Counted from the first letter of the stretch, positions 22,520-34,800 are shown. The stretch: 64,000 nucleotides of DNA from Trichobilharzia szidati (GCA_944472155.2 OX235279.1:154588199-154652198), one strand, 5' to 3'. The notes: generated from the sequence alone by a model not told the origin. Numbers and translations: made by a program.

Positions 22520-23159
22520 CAACAGATACATATTCTGTTGTCTGGACGGATGGAAGCTTATCAGCTTCAATCTTATGATCACTATTATGATCACCACTGT
22601 GATTATGACTATTATTATTAGTAATAGTATTAGTATTATGTTCATTGATTTTATCCAAATTGAAAGAGTTCACCGCTGCTTCGCCACCCTGTGTAGACCA
22701 TAGGGTTTTCCCACTCACTTCATCAAGATCTGATAAATCAACAATTTCATCAATTGTTACACTAGTGGAATGACTATTGATTGGTATATTATGCCCCAAT
22801 TCAATCAAACCTTCAGCATCGATAAGACGACTGATTAATTCAAAACTAGATAAACGATTTTGATCATCACTGGGATTATTAACTTCATCGTCATTATAAT
22901 GTACAGCTGTGGAAGTTGCAGTTGTAATCGTAGAAGTTACCGGTGAGTACAGTTGATATTCTGAATCAATTATGAAACTATTATTATCACTCTGATCACT
23001 AATTACAACATTCTGACTCACAGGTATAAATGAATTGTGTTCAGCAGGTGGTAGTGACCTCAACTGTAGAGATGAAAATCGATTTGATGAATAATGGTAA
23101 TCATTTTGTTCCACTGAACTAACAACCGAATGTGGAGTGAATACACTCACCGGTATCAT
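22520..23159 (-). CDS. RXR: RXR-like gene, first coding exon (N-terminal A/B region)
   Basis: This exon has 640 nt and encodes 213 residues plus one base. The ATG at 23159 is chosen because the same frame has a TAA at 23201-23199 and no convincing acceptor lies between. The exon ends ...CTGTTG followed by a GTGAGT donor (GT at 22519-22518), leaving phase 1; the G joins AT of the next exon to give Asp. The product is Ser/Asn/Thr-rich and acidic, with a run such as DEIVDLSDLDE and a His/Asn-rich tail (NNNSHNHSGDHNSDH). No known domain is visible, as expected for a receptor A/B region. Assignment to the RXR gene rests on strand, phase and the in-frame join to the next exon. It could instead be a separate upstream gene, which I think less likely. 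Confidence 0.68.
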
Positions 23160-23718
23160 ATGCGCGGGGATGGGGATAATACTCTTTATAATAACTGATT
23201 AATTGATATCAAAGATAACAAGTTAACAGGACGCAAGGGAGATATATGGTGTGAAACAGAATTATGATTGTTGACTCGATGTGTCACATATACACGGGTA
23301 CACTTTCGGATTAGTACGTATTACCTGTGAAGTAAAAAGACAAAAAATTGTAAAAAAAATGTTACAGGAGATAACATGGTATACACTGATAAATGTATGA
23401 TTTGATTTGATTTAAACGCTCACACAATCTTGGTACAATATGTTTACCAAGAGATGCACTACACATACACACACATGGACTGGAAGCACAACAGTTACGG
23501 AATAGGATCACAAAACAAAGCCCAGGTAAGCAAGTACGCGGGTAGACACGCAAATCAAAATCAATTATCACTGGACTGACGTCCTCGATAAAGGATTAAA
23601 CTTCAGTGTGACAGTTAATCGACTGAACGATGTTAGAACAATCGACAAGACAACAGTTGAAGAGATCCAAGCACAACGTTTATTAGCAACAAAAACAACA
23701 GAAGGTATGGCTGACTGG

Positions 23719-24195
23719 CTGGTTTCGACGTAGAACTTTGCACCGATGTGCAGCAATTCGAGTTGCCACATTTCACGTAGCACACAAAGCAAGACAGGAG
23801 AGTAAAGAGAGATTCAAAAAACAGATAATAAACAGAAATATGATGCAAAAAGAATAGTAATATGGAAGAACAATAGAGTTTATTGGATATTCTAAATCAC
23901 AAAGAGTGAATGCATCTACGCTGTGATTGACGATTTTTAGTCATATCACCGATTGTCTCCAACCATAGGTTCTTATCATCCTGAGGACCCCAAACACATC
24001 CAACCAGTCTACATCTCCCCACGTGGCTGGTTTAAATTAACTGTCAAGGATTTCATGGACTGATCCCAAGTCTAGGTTTCACCAACACAACCTATTTTCC
24101 AAACTGATACTGCGTCAGCTAACATTGCTCGTCGAGGAAGGGGATGGCTAGGGATGCGTAACACGTGGTGTCCTAGTCAACTCAATCGATGTAAC
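23719..24195 (-). repeat. RTE 3' end, right member of the inverted pair
   Basis: Partner of 17888-18364 with the same length and about 99 percent identity. Here the same element extends further upstream (to about 24600), so the element inserted here is longer. Confidence 0.88.
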
Positions 24196-25060
24196 TTCAC
24201 AAATTCATCGACCTACTTTCCTTACCACCTAAAGCTCTACGCATAACCACCTTAATACTACTACCATATTATAACATCTAAGAACGCAGACACCTATGGT
24301 CAAAGACAGCTAGTCTTTTCATGTCTTCCACTTTCAGTGGCCAGGTCTCACAGACATAAAGGAGGACGGGTCGAATCGCTTAGCAGTACACACGCCCATT
24401 TGATCTATAGAAGGCCGGATATTACGCCTACACCAGAGATAGCATCAGTTTGCAACTCCCATGCGAGCCATATGTAATTTTACTGAGATTTCATTAGCCC
24501 GTTGGGACTGATGCAACTTACCAAATAAGTGAAGTGGTAATCAACACGCCCTACCACTTCACTTCCCATCTTTGTGCTATGCGCTGATGTAGTCCAGTCC
24601 TGCGACATCATGGGAAAAACATGGGTATTTAACGGGTATGACAGGTTATAAAAGGTGAATGCATCTGTACTACTGTGAAAGATTTCGAGTTAATTTCACC
24701 AATACTCTCCAGCCATCGATTCTTAGCACCTCAAGGACGCCAGTCAGGCAGCCCAAACCTCCGTGAGCGGCTGGCTTAAACATATTGTCAAACTCATGTT
24801 TTGATGCCAAGTTCTAACATGACTACCTTTAACTCCCTTTCAACCAAACCCTACGCCAGCTGACACTGCCCGATGAGAAAGGCGATGGCTAGACATATGT
24901 GCTACCCATCTCAATCGATGTAGTTTCACAATTTCATTAGTTGACTTACACTCCTTATCTAGTACTATACGCCTAACCTGATCATTACTCACCCTACTAT
25001 ACCACTCAAACTCAACCTACACAACTCCACTGTGAATTGGAAGAAATGCATCACTCTATA
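24196..25060 (-). pseudogene. RTE RT C-terminal remnants (two pieces)
   Basis: The minus strand upstream of the repeat arm shows FSYLVSCISPNGLM near 24530, then a region corresponding to the RTE RT-distal part with ...PPLCL... and a HRCLR-like block near 24300. A second, more decayed piece (24640-25060) carries the equivalents of the GWGPRD and WRRCIHS region. All frames are broken. Confidence 0.6.
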
Positions 25061-28000
25061 TGCCGTCTCAATTTGAAAAAACCACACATTATAATGGAGG
25101 AGAGAAAATGCAATTAAAAACTACGATGTATACATATATAAAGACGCAAGTGGAGTTAACCTATAGTAGCCACTCCCCAACATAACCTTTGCAAACGAAT
25201 TAGAGTATAAGTAAAATTAAGCTTCTTGTTATGCATTTGCTTAACGTCCCAAGAAGATCAAGTGTTTGATTATTTTCAGTGCATAACTGACTAATTGAAT
25301 TTGCAAAAAAATATATACATGGGGGTAAGCTTGACACGATAGCTAGTTTTTTGAAGAGGACTACGATTTCGGGGTAGCTTAAAGGACTCGATGAGAAATG
25401 TTTTACAGATATCCGAACACCATGATCTATAGTCAGCTTTTCAACAGTTTTGCGATTTACATCGCCTCTCAATTCTGATTAGTGGTGCGAAATGAATGGC
25501 CAGTTGGATCAAGGTGCCTGATTTAGATTAACTTCACGACAGAAATACACGAAACAACTGAATGAAGATTGGAATGGATCTCTTTAGAAGCTGGAATCGA
25601 GAATACATCTCTACTTCTATGAACAATTTCGAAGTATGTCACTAAGCAATCACCAACTGATTTTGAGCATCTTATGGAACCCATGAAAACAAATAAAACA
25701 GCTCTGTCGTGGATGTTCTAAGGTTGGAATACAACCACAAAGCTAAACATAATTATTTTGCAGTATCGTACGATTGAGAAACAATTAAAATAGACTGACA
25801 TTTTTTCCGAACCTTCCAACTTTAAATGCCAGATCTAGAGATTTTAAGCTATTGAAGTGCCAGGAAACAAATCAGAACAGCAACGGGGACAACGAAAACC
25901 TTGATTTCAACATGATACAAAATCGCAGCTTGCTACTGTTTGTCTATTCACAGTGGAGGAAACTACCTAGTGAGAAAATTTTTCCCATTAACATGAGTGA
26001 AACGATAACATTACTTATTGAAAGTGGTATTTTTGAAAATTATAGGGTTGACATGGGAACAAATGGGAGGTTTCCTTAATTGATATAGAGAGCCTGCTCA
26101 TAGAAAACATGACGAAAGGGAAACTGAGTAATTAATTTTTTGAGAAAAGGCAAAAGTGAGTGACGATGTGAGGCAGATAGGAAAAAATGGTTATTTCACA
26201 CTGCATTCCATTCACTTATAATCCGACCTAGATAGCTAATTTTACACACGTGCATTCTCCTACCGGGCAGTTAAAATGGAAGATTAGTATGAGAGATAGT
26301 TAAGATGGATAGCGATTTCTTCATTTAGACATGTAACTCGTTGGCTAAAGCACACGGCTCAACGCAATGGGTATGGCTCTCTACTTCAGCTCAGGTAACG
26401 TCAGCTTGTCCACAATGTGTGACTTTTCTCACTACTTACAAATGCAACTGACCAACGTAGTCTCTTCTGAAGGATGACCTATATTAAAATGTGAAGCTGC
26501 AGGATAATTTGTCAATCAAAGTTCCCCTTTTCTGAGGCATTTAGCTATTTAATCACAGATGGGATACGCGACTGAAAACCCACCTGGCCCAAAATAAAAC
26601 TAGGGTAAAAATGTATTTTATGATAATAAAAATGAGTAAGATAAACCGAAGTAACCATACATAAAAGTATATAATAACTAACAAAACATTACGTGAAGCC
26701 AACAGTCTCTGCATAAAAAAACATTGACACATGAGTCCTTCATACCTTAAAACAATAATAACAGCGGAATGATGCAGTAATTACTTGTAGGAAATAACAA
26801 AACATTTGAAAAATTAATGAGAGGTAACAACTGATAAGTTTAAACGTACGATGTATTCTCTTCACATGGATAACACATATTTCAACAGCTTCGAGTTAGT
26901 CCTGTTTCATTGGTAATTGAAAAATAATCCCAGTTATGGCAGCATTCGCTCATTACAGGAAAAACTACGTCATTTGGTAACGAATTATGAGCAGCTACCA
27001 AACTACACACCAAAACAATAGAACCGCTTGCAATGTAAGCTTGGTTTCACTAATTAATACATTCAAACAAATATGTAGGTATCTAGGTAACTGCTTAGAA
27101 AATAACTGCTCCAAAATCATGTATTTCGTTTTTGATATCTTTCCAATTCAGTTCCGTCTTGGTTTCGATTGAAAATTGGCAAATTTGTTCATAGCTCCGC
27201 CTAGAAATGAACAAACATTCTTTGAAAAGTGTACAAATGTCAGTGTTTGACTAATAATTGTTCGAGTGTGACGTACTTACAGTTTTATCTCAATTTCCTT
27301 GGTGGCCCACCACGGTACAGTGATTCTGATGGAATAATAATGAGTCATGTGACATTCATACCACTTTGCACACTTCTGCTCTTAATCGCCGCTGACATCT
27401 GTTGTGTGAGCTATGTATAAAGAGAACAGTTCTAAATTCCAAACATGTAGTAATCTGAATTAAGAGGTCTTCCGCTGAACCCTTTTACATTAGGGTAGGT
27501 ATCAGGGACAAGTTTCAAATTCTAAACACCATAACTGTAATACGCTATTAAGTGCTGTATGACGTTCATTTTGAATCCTGTTTACAACCACTGTACGAAC
27601 CTTATCCTACTTGGTTGTAAACATATGTGCTACATTTATGAAGGAAGAAAACTCCATCAACACTAGTCATAGTAGATGAATGTCCATAATAACTCGTCCA
27701 TGAATACTGAACACCACAAGATCTTAAATAAAAATAATAATTATGACAGAAAATGTGAGGAAAATGTGCCCATTCAACAGAAACCTTTCTACTTATTTCA
27801 TTTGAAGAATTCCAAGTCAGTTAACGTGTTGGCACCTACTGGAAATGACCTCTGCGGTTCAGTCCATCAATTCAACATGAAAGGTTAGTGATTCAGAAAT
27901 TGAGAAGGACAAAACGAGTAACCAAGTATGACCTATATCTTCTTCAGTATATGTTGGGTTCTCTTAATCTACTCGCCCCCTAATGTGCCTTCGAAATAAG

Positions 28001-28210
28001 TGTTCGGACCTTGCAGCCCCCTTCTGTGGTGATACGCATTATTGGCTAATTATTTGGGTAATTATCTTGATAGTAGAGTCAGTTACTGAACTGTTGAGCA
28101 GGATTCGTTCACAAAGTGCCTCTTATTTCATTATAATAAACTGTAATCCTTATGTATTTGGTTATCTCCTCAAGTGCTTTATCCAGATCCTTTATTGTGT
28201 CTTAGTTTGC
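25060..28210. other. Gene-free AT-rich stretch
   Basis: I see no frame with protein-like composition, no splice pattern and no element signature. The short frames at 25852 and 26987 have no recognisable content. It may hold the promoter and 5' UTR of the RXR-like gene on its left side, but nothing in the sequence locates them. Confidence 0.5.
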
Positions 28211-28214
28211 TTCC

Positions 28215-28600
28215 TGTTCATCAAAATGTCTTGTGTACCAACCGCAGAATCTGATTTTAAAAGTTTTATCTCTGCAGAGGAAGATTCTTTGCAACAATTA
28301 AACCCAGTCTATCTTAATTGACTGGCATTATCTAGAACACCGGGTATTTTGCCAAGTGATCCTGCTGCTTCAAGGGTATAACACTGCAGATGGATCGCCG
28401 TCACAGTTCTTATGCCACTTACAACAGCTTGTAGAGGACAGCATAGTGTCAGAGGCTGTAATGTACCAAGACTTTGTACAAGTCCTCCAGAAGCACGTGC
28501 AGTAGGCACTGGATTCCCAACACCCTAGCTCTTCTATTGAGCAGTCAGCACACATCGTAAGTCAAATAATGGAAAGGCGATATCTCACAGAAGGGTAGGT
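28215..28600 (+). pseudogene. Possible gypsy gag remnant
   Basis: After a short frame with ESDFKSFISAEEDSLQQLNP, a second frame reads DGSPSQFLCHLQQLVEDSIV then MYQDFVQVLQKHV and SIEQSAHIVSQIMERRY. This has the layout of the gag block of fragment B (YMQRLMA...LYQIWLRRQPADIQQ...FAEMTDRMYE). It is not close enough to call the same family and is broken by frame changes. Confidence 0.4.
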
Positions 28601-29925
28601 GAGTTATGCGGGTGGCTTCACTGCATATCTCCGCTAATTGTAGCGTTAATGTCCGTTGTTATATTGGTTTAGTAACAGGCTATGTTTTCTATATGCTTTT
28701 TGAATGAAATGTTTCATTAAAAACTTTTCTGGCGTACATAATATCGGCGGCATAATGTGCTTGGGCTGCGTTACATTTGTTGTACTAGTGTCAGGAAATG
28801 TCCCTTGATACTGCGCAGTGTGATGGATTAAATAAGGTAGGAAGTTAAAAATTTAAACGTAAATTTTTGAATTTTCATGAGGTATATAATGCTTTTTTAT
28901 TGAGATGCTATTGTCTTAACTGGTTTGGTAGCTGTCGGTATTTATAGCTCAATTTCAGTATTAATTTCAGTTTTCAGTACTCATCACAGTCTACTTTTCA
29001 TTTCAAGACTAAAAGCATTAGTACTGCGGTCATAACTTGTAGCATTGTTATGAGGGGAGATTTAATTGCTACAATATTCCGATTTCATAGACTTAACTTA
29101 GTCTCATACATGAAGGAAAGTTATTGTCTTAGTTGGAATGGAAACAAGTTGTTTCGAAGGTAAGGAAGACTTTATTTTTCAGTTTATTCGTATAAATACT
29201 ATTGCGCATCAACTACGTTGCAATTCTACACGAAGAAAAAAATTATGAATGCCTTGCCGTCTCTTCTGTATAAATAACACTGGAATTACTTCACAAGACT
29301 CTCTGTACTAAATTCAGTAAGGACAAATAGAAGTTTTTCCACTTTAGTGTTATGAGTTAATTTGTGACCTGTAGAGGCTTTTACAGTAATACATTTGGCA
29401 AGGAGACTTCATATAGAAATCAAAATTGCACATGCTTTACTAAATCTTATGCAATTCTTCGGTAAGTGGTCATTTAACAATTGCTGATTGTTGCAATTAA
29501 GCTAAAATTATAACTTGTAATTCCGAGAATTAATGTCGTTTTCACTGGCAGCAGTTCAAAATCAATCGAGTTTACACAACCACAATCCCAATTTCTCACA
29601 CCAATTAGTAAACATTAACTAGGATTTTGTAAAGGTAGTACGTCATTTTATGAATTTCGTGAATTCTAAAGATTGCACTCTGTTCACTTTGTACCGTAAG
29701 TAAACTATGATGGAACTCATATCTCCAAGCAGGATGTAATACAAGGCTCGTTTCTTATTTTAGTTCAATTTCATCATACATATATCAACAAAATTTTCTT
29801 TCATTGACTTTAGGGACTTACCGAGGAAAAGTCGCGTCAACTTGGAGTATGCTGATGATTTGTCCGCTTAGGTTGTAAGAAGTAACCTGTGAAGCTGGGT
29901 GATGTCAAAATACTACTGCTGTTTG
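28600..29925. other. Gene-free AT-rich stretch
   Basis: No coding or repeat signal that I can recognise. Confidence 0.5.
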
Positions 29926-29929
29926 ATCA

Positions 29930-30225
29930 TAGGTGTCTTTGACCTAACCCCTGCATCAAGTAGTATAATATGGTGAATAATATTGGGGTTAAGCGTATAG
30001 TGTTAGATAGGGGTGTGACTCGAAATCGTTGTGAATGACACACATGCAATCAGCCTGAGTAATATCACGTATCCAATAAACTCTTATGTTTTTTTCTTTG
30101 TCACTATTCATCTTCCCCCCTTATTAGTGCTACTTAGAGTTCCATTTAATTTTTTCTATATCTTTGGGTACTACATGGAATATGATAGCTTGAACAGGTT
30201 CACTTTTGTGCAAGCCTCTATTTAA
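29930..30225 (+). pseudogene. RTE 3' end with internal deletion
   Basis: ATAATATGGTGAATAATATT and GGTTAAGCGTATAGTG are followed almost directly by GTGACTCGAAATCGTTGTGA and then the RTE 3' UTR (CCAATAAACTCTTATGTTTT, TACATGGAATATGATAGCTT). About 400 bases present in other copies are missing. Confidence 0.55.
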
Positions 30226-30465
30226 AGGTCAGTCAGTAAGAATGACGTATCGTGTAGGTATACCGAAATGCTAAAAAGTGGATAATATTCACTGAAATGC
30301 CAACAAATGATAATCGTGTTATTCATCTGGCTCTTGTCTGACTGAAAAAGGGTTATCTCACAATAATCTCTTCTTGCCCAAAATAACTTTCACAGTCTTG
30401 TGTCTCGTCATAACTCATGAGTTAGTTTCTTTTATGCCATTACCTGAATGCTTAGTCGAAACACA

Positions 30466-30880
30466 CAATTTGGTCATTGATCACTGCTGATATCCCACGG
30501 CCAATTTTAGGCATCAAATTTATGCAGCGACATAAGCTACGGGTGGACCCGATAAGTCCCAAATTTATCGACTCACACAACAAATGGTACAATCATCAGC
30601 CGAGCATCATCTCCAAATCCGATTACCACACGCATGCCGGCATCTCCGTATTTCGAGTCAGTGAATTAGTCCCCCTATCTTCTTCAACCATCTTTCCGAG
30701 AAGCTCATCTGAAGAAACGCGCGATTCAACATATTAAAACCAATGGAGCGTCAGGTTTTGTATGCCACCGGCGCCTTGGTCCACACCGACTGGGTGATGC
30801 AATCAGAACTCGGTAAAATGCTAGGGTTTCGAATCATTCGGCCACCTAATAGCTCTTGGTCTTCACCACTTCATACTCCA
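30466..30880 (+). pseudogene. Ty3/gypsy-type fragment B, truncated left-arm copy
   Basis: It starts abruptly at 30466 inside the codons before ITADIPRPILGIKFMQRHK and contains the RT-start block IRPPNSSWSS near 30840. The gag and protease seen beside the right arm are missing, so this copy was cut by the duplication border. Confidence 0.68.
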
Positions 30881-30936
30881 GTCTGTCATAATACGTGACG
30901 CAATAGAGGGTGATAAACTGAATAGGGAGATGCTGA

Positions 30937-31727
30937 TTTATTTTTAGCGTTACCATGGGAGTTGTTGAGTTTGAAGTCCCATCTGGCATCACTATGGCCA
31001 ACCGAACCAACTTGTTCATCCCTTTCTTAGCTGCATCTCAGAACCGTATGAAATCAATCGATGCTGCAGTGAGACATGATCACCCTCTATTTCAAGATGA
31101 ATTGACTGTGTTTTCACGCCATTGCACACTCTGAACCTTGGGAAACATCCCCTGAGGAAAGATTCATCAGCCAACTCAGTGCAAAAGGGTATTTGGACAT
31201 TAAATAATCTAAGAGCCTTTAATCCCAATAAAGATGAACTGCATTCACTAACAAGAAAGGGAATATTTATAAAACAACCAATTTCTGATTTTATTGCGAT
31301 GTTAGCAGTACAGTAAGAGGTAGTTTATGACCAGTAATGCTTGTAGTCAAACTAAAATCAGGGTTTACTTCAGCATGCTTAAAACGCGATAGCAAATCTT
31401 TAATAAAGATAACAGATTCAGAACACCCAGCATCAATTATAGGAGAGTGAAACTGACCCGCACTTGTAGTGAAGGTTTTCAATATGTGAGACTGAGTACT
31501 GTGCAAATTTTGAGGGGATATTAACCTCATTCTTCAAGATGTACTGGTAGAATCATGTGAATTCTGAGTATAATAAGTATTTGAACTCCGGCAAACAGAC
31601 TTTATATGCCCAATCTTACCACATTGACGGTATTTAACTACCCGAAAACGACATGTGCTTCGCAGGCGAATCTTCTCACATGAAATTATGATTAGATATT
31701 TTTGCTTTCTGTCTGCAATCTATCAGA
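30937..31727 (-). pseudogene. Ty3/gypsy-type fragment A, left-arm copy
   Basis: Reverse-complement copy of the fragment at 39700-40490, with the same protease-like DAGCSESVIF and LGLKALRLFN blocks and the same breaks. Neither arm repaired or extended the frame, so it was already dead when duplicated. Confidence 0.63.
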
Positions 31728-32597
31728 TGTGGACATCAGTTTTGAGTATATTTGTAAACACTTGCATTATCAACTTTGGACAGCATCACACCAGACTTTG
31801 ATGAAGTGGGAGCTGGGTATTCACTGTTAACACTTCCATCTGTAGTACATAAATCCTTAGCAACTTAAAAGGTGCAGAAAGGCATCTGAAGCGGCTCTTT
31901 CTCTAGCTTGGGAATATCGATCAAAGCAATTAGACGATCATGTGGTTTAGTAAGGAGCTGATACTCACAGCTGCACTTTGGAAACGACAAAAGAAAAGCA
32001 TCACACCAAATTGATAGTCAAAAACACGTAGTTTTGTGACTGAAAACGTAATGCAAAGATGATTGCTTACACAGCTAGGGATCGTCCACGAGTACGCGAA
32101 CGTAGGACGTTGGCAAGACACACGATTTGGAGCGTTCACCTTCGTAGTCTTTCATACTTGCACATTTGTTGACTCGTTTTGTGCGTGTACAAGGGAGGAC
32201 CGTGGGCCATTCTTCACCCATCATGTCGATGGGGCTTTACATAACTACTACAAGGGTTCGGGAATACATTCCCGTTCATATGGTACCTAGTGGTGTCCCG
32301 TCTAGTCACCCATGTGCTTTCATTATTCATTATGGATCCCGTTCTCAGGTTATATGTGCCTATAGGCATATTACAATCTCGGCTATTACGGAAATCGTGG
32401 GTCTGCTGTTTAGTCAGCTCGGCTCCCCGTGCGTGTCTGCTAGCGTGTGATTTTGTGTGGATAAAGCTGTTTTTACTGTTAGCTCTCACCTCATGTGGTC
32501 TGTCACCCACAGTGTGTCTATTACTCTTAGTTCTGAGAAAAGCACTCGTGTTCCGTCTTCTTTATGGGACCTGCCGCAATGAGTGCGTAGTTCTTTT

Positions 32598-33312
32598 TTA
32601 GGCTTGCATGCTGTTTGTTGGGCTTGTCACAAGGGAGGTATATGGACGCCTGCGGAGAGACCTTGGTTTTTGGGGACTTTTTCCGGCTTTTACAGTGAGA
32701 CTATCTTGCTTGGCCCTGGGTGCAGTGTGATATGCCGATATTTGCAGGTTATCGGTAGTGGGAGCATCCATGTCCACTTCATGTGTGGGGTCAGCAGATT
32801 TCCTAGGGGCGTTCTCATGAACTTCCAGACTCCTTCCAGAGTTGCCACTCCCTTTAGGTTTCACTTTACATTTACATGTCGTTTGCTCACCCATTACTAT
32901 GCAAGCAGCCCTCTGTGCTTCAATGACCTTCGATACTTCAGCACTGATAGTATTCATGTTTTGTGGTATGATCATGTTTGTACCGAAGGTGTTCTTAGCT
33001 ACTTGTCGTTGGTTGTGCGTTTTGTTCGAGACTATTTTAACACTCTTGAATTTTGTAGAAGTGTTCAAAATATCCCCAGATCTCCTAAATTGTTGGGTTA
33101 TTAGACAGCTGTCAAATCTGAAAAGTATGGGACACGTGCGGTTGACTCTTTTTATTTATTCGAACACACTGACAGCGTGTACTTAAGAGGTCTGCAGCTG
33201 ATAACAAAGAGTGTTGAAACGACTTTATGGGTTTATTGTCAGGTATGTTGTACACTATCAAGTTCTGTTTAGAAGCGAGTCTTTTATCATCCTCACACGA
33301 CAAAATCCACAT
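32598..33312 (-). pseudogene. Non-LTR ORF1 fragment crossing the left arm's inner edge
   Basis: The frame 33312-33112 holds KQNLIVYNIPDNKPIKSFQ and CVRINKKSQPHV. After a frame change inside the arm the resemblance continues as ILFRFDSCLITQQFRRSGDI and STKFKSVKIVSNKT, then an open frame of 156 codons to TAG/TAA at 32598. Asn-Leu-x-Val-Tyr-Asn-Ile-Pro followed by a Cys-x-Arg-x-Asn-Lys block and an Arg-Phe-Asp-Ser block is an ORF1 pattern of CR1-like elements. The segment before 33143 is unique to the left side, so the ORF1 runs from spacer into arm. Confidence 0.6.
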
Positions 33313-33649
33313 AGATCTCTACTTCTTTGGCACTTTCCAATTCATTAGAATTTGGTTCAGTCGTCGTTTCAGAGAGGACTAGAAAAGTGAGTTCCTTCAC
33401 TTTTTAAAAAAAGTGAGATCGTTTCGGGTACCAGGTCAAGTAATCCTTATTTCATCCTGAGATCATTTATTTGTAGCTGCATGTCGTTTATGGTGCAGAT
33501 TAGGTTAGAAATCTCTGTCTTAGAGGGTTAGCATTATGTTGGAACCGTTAAAATTATGTGAACTTTTAATGACAACTAAATTAGGGATGTTAATGCATTA
33601 CTAGGACAGCCCAAGTTATTTTCTAAGTTTCTGATATTCCTATGAACAC

Positions 33650-34051
33650 GCTTTCAGAGTTTTGGCCCATCATTACAAAGCAGAACCCGAAAAGTGAATA
33701 TCAGTGAATACACGTCCACGAGTTCCACGAAACAGATTTTTCCAATCCTTGAACTTAATGTACTTAACAGGTTTTGCTTTCGGATCGGTGGTACGAACTC
33801 CGGAAGCTGGTGAGCTGTCCCTTTCGTGTTTGCTTGCTCTATATTGATCTTTGGATCGTGCAATCTTGTCTTCTGCTAAGTATTACACAGAGGAATGGAA
33901 ATACCATTTTTGGTTCACCTTCTAAAGTGAATTTAATTGACGGATGTGCTTCGTTGAAGGTTTTGAGGTGAAGCTCCAAATCGACTTTTTCATCATTGTT
34001 TGTAACTATTTGTAATTTACATATAATAAAAATTAACAAACTACAGCGCAC
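33650..34051 (-). pseudogene. Penelope-like RT remnant
   Basis: Two minus frames hold HPSIKFTLEGEPKMVFPFL, LSRRQDCTIQRSI and then FVPPIRKQNLLSTLSSRIGK. These match HPAIKFTLEMEN, LSRRTDGTLKRSIYR and WVPIGRKRNLIRSLATRI of the Penelope-like copy at 54-55 kb. Similarity is much lower and a frame change separates the halves, so this is an old copy of a different subfamily. Confidence 0.68.
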
Positions 34052-34299
34052 GTTTAAGCAGCACAGTAATAGAAATTGTCAATCATCACACCAAAACAAG
34101 TCTACTTTGAAAAATATCGACCATCGTGAAAACTATTGGCAGAGAGGCAAGTGGGAAGTCGCAGGTATCTGTTAGAAAATGCGTGTTCATCAGTTGCCGT
34201 GGAATCACCACTGGAGCACCAATTACTCTTGTCTCCTGTAGGAACTAGGTGAGACACATTAACTTTTCACTGGGCAGATGATCCCCGGATGAAATACTT

Positions 34300-34800
34300 A
34301 GCTGAATCCTGCTTTCGCTGTTTTTAGTTTTTCCAGCGATAAGGCCATTGAACCAAGGAAAACTATGGCATCTTAGATCTTTGTAGTATGTTTAACTCTT
34401 GGACCAGCCTTAGAAGTTTTGTGGTTGATTTATGTTACATCTGGAAATTCCTTCGGTACTTTATGGAACCCTTCGGTCGACAATAGCGGAGACTGAACGA
34501 AACTTGTTGAAAAGTGATCACTAATCTTGTCACTCACATATAAGGGTGTCTTCCTATTTACATGTAGCCTCACCGGGGTATACGCCAAACTGTCATAGAT
34601 CCTCAGGAGTGTATGCAGAGAATTGACTGGTTTGGCCCAGAGTTGGTGAAAGCTAACGTAGGTTGTCACATAGAGCAGAAGCCAAGAGTCAGTTTGTTCT
34701 GTACGAGAGTCAAGACCTGTATTGTATCGATTGTCTGTAGTGCGATGGGGAATTTTCGTCGTCCATGCTTAGCCTTTATTCAGGAACGATAAGGAATGCA
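34300..34800 (-). pseudogene. Possible gypsy pol linker remnant in the spacer
   Basis: A 79-codon minus frame contains HTLLRIYDSLAYTPVRLHV and ends SPLLSTEGFHKVPKEFPDVT; after its stop INHKTSKAGPRVKHTTKI follows. The Phe-x-Asp-Val-Thr block and the Gly-x-x-Val-x-His-x-x stretch resemble the segment between protease and RT in gypsy elements. The match is weak. Confidence 0.3.

Larger units (their letters stand above)
3083..23159 (-). other. RXR: RXR-like nuclear receptor gene (3' part outside window)
   Basis: Seven minus-strand exons were joined by hand: 23159-22520, 21476-19831, 17470-16750, 14882-14715, 11738-11179, 8829-8712 and 3590-3083. All introns begin GT and end AG, and phases across the six junctions are 1,0,1,1,0,1, each consistent with the next exon. 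The total is 4,361 nt, roughly 1,450 codons, against about 460 residues for a vertebrate RXR; nearly all of the excess is low-complexity A/B and hinge sequence. Known for the family: RXRs are nuclear, bind DNA as homo- or heterodimers and act as ligand-regulated transcription factors. The final LBD helices (from helix 7, including AF-2) are absent from bases 1-3082, so the gene should continue to the left. RXR identity is secure from the DNA-binding domain; which paralogue (RXR1 or RXR2) is not decided. Confidence 0.88.
30466..33143. repeat. Left arm of large inverted duplication (about 2.68 kb)
   Basis: This interval is the reverse complement of 38304-40961. Paired positions sum to 71427 in the outer half and 71447 in the inner half, because the left arm carries 20 extra bases near 32027-32046 (between two TACG copies). 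In the parts I compared, identity is near complete; substitutions were seen at 30537, 30604 and 30787. Homology ends sharply at 30466 (outer) and 33143 (inner). The arm contains gypsy fragments and a non-LTR ORF1 that continues past its inner edge. Confidence 0.95.

Noticed and set aside
22403..22645. Hydrophobic minus frame rich in Ile/Val
   Set aside because: It overlaps the first RXR coding exon in another frame across AAT/ATT repeats, so the apparent membrane segment comes from the trinucleotides.
27983..28321. 112-codon frame with possible membrane segments
   Set aside because: The hydrophobic part has no start context or splice support. The only protein-like part (from 28225) fits a gag remnant better, so I did not call a membrane protein.
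32583..33104. Open frame of 173 codons on the plus strand (and its mirror at 38343-38864)
   Set aside because: It is the antisense of the ORF1 fragment on the opposite strand, rich in Cys/Phe/Leu as expected for a shadow frame, and has no motif.
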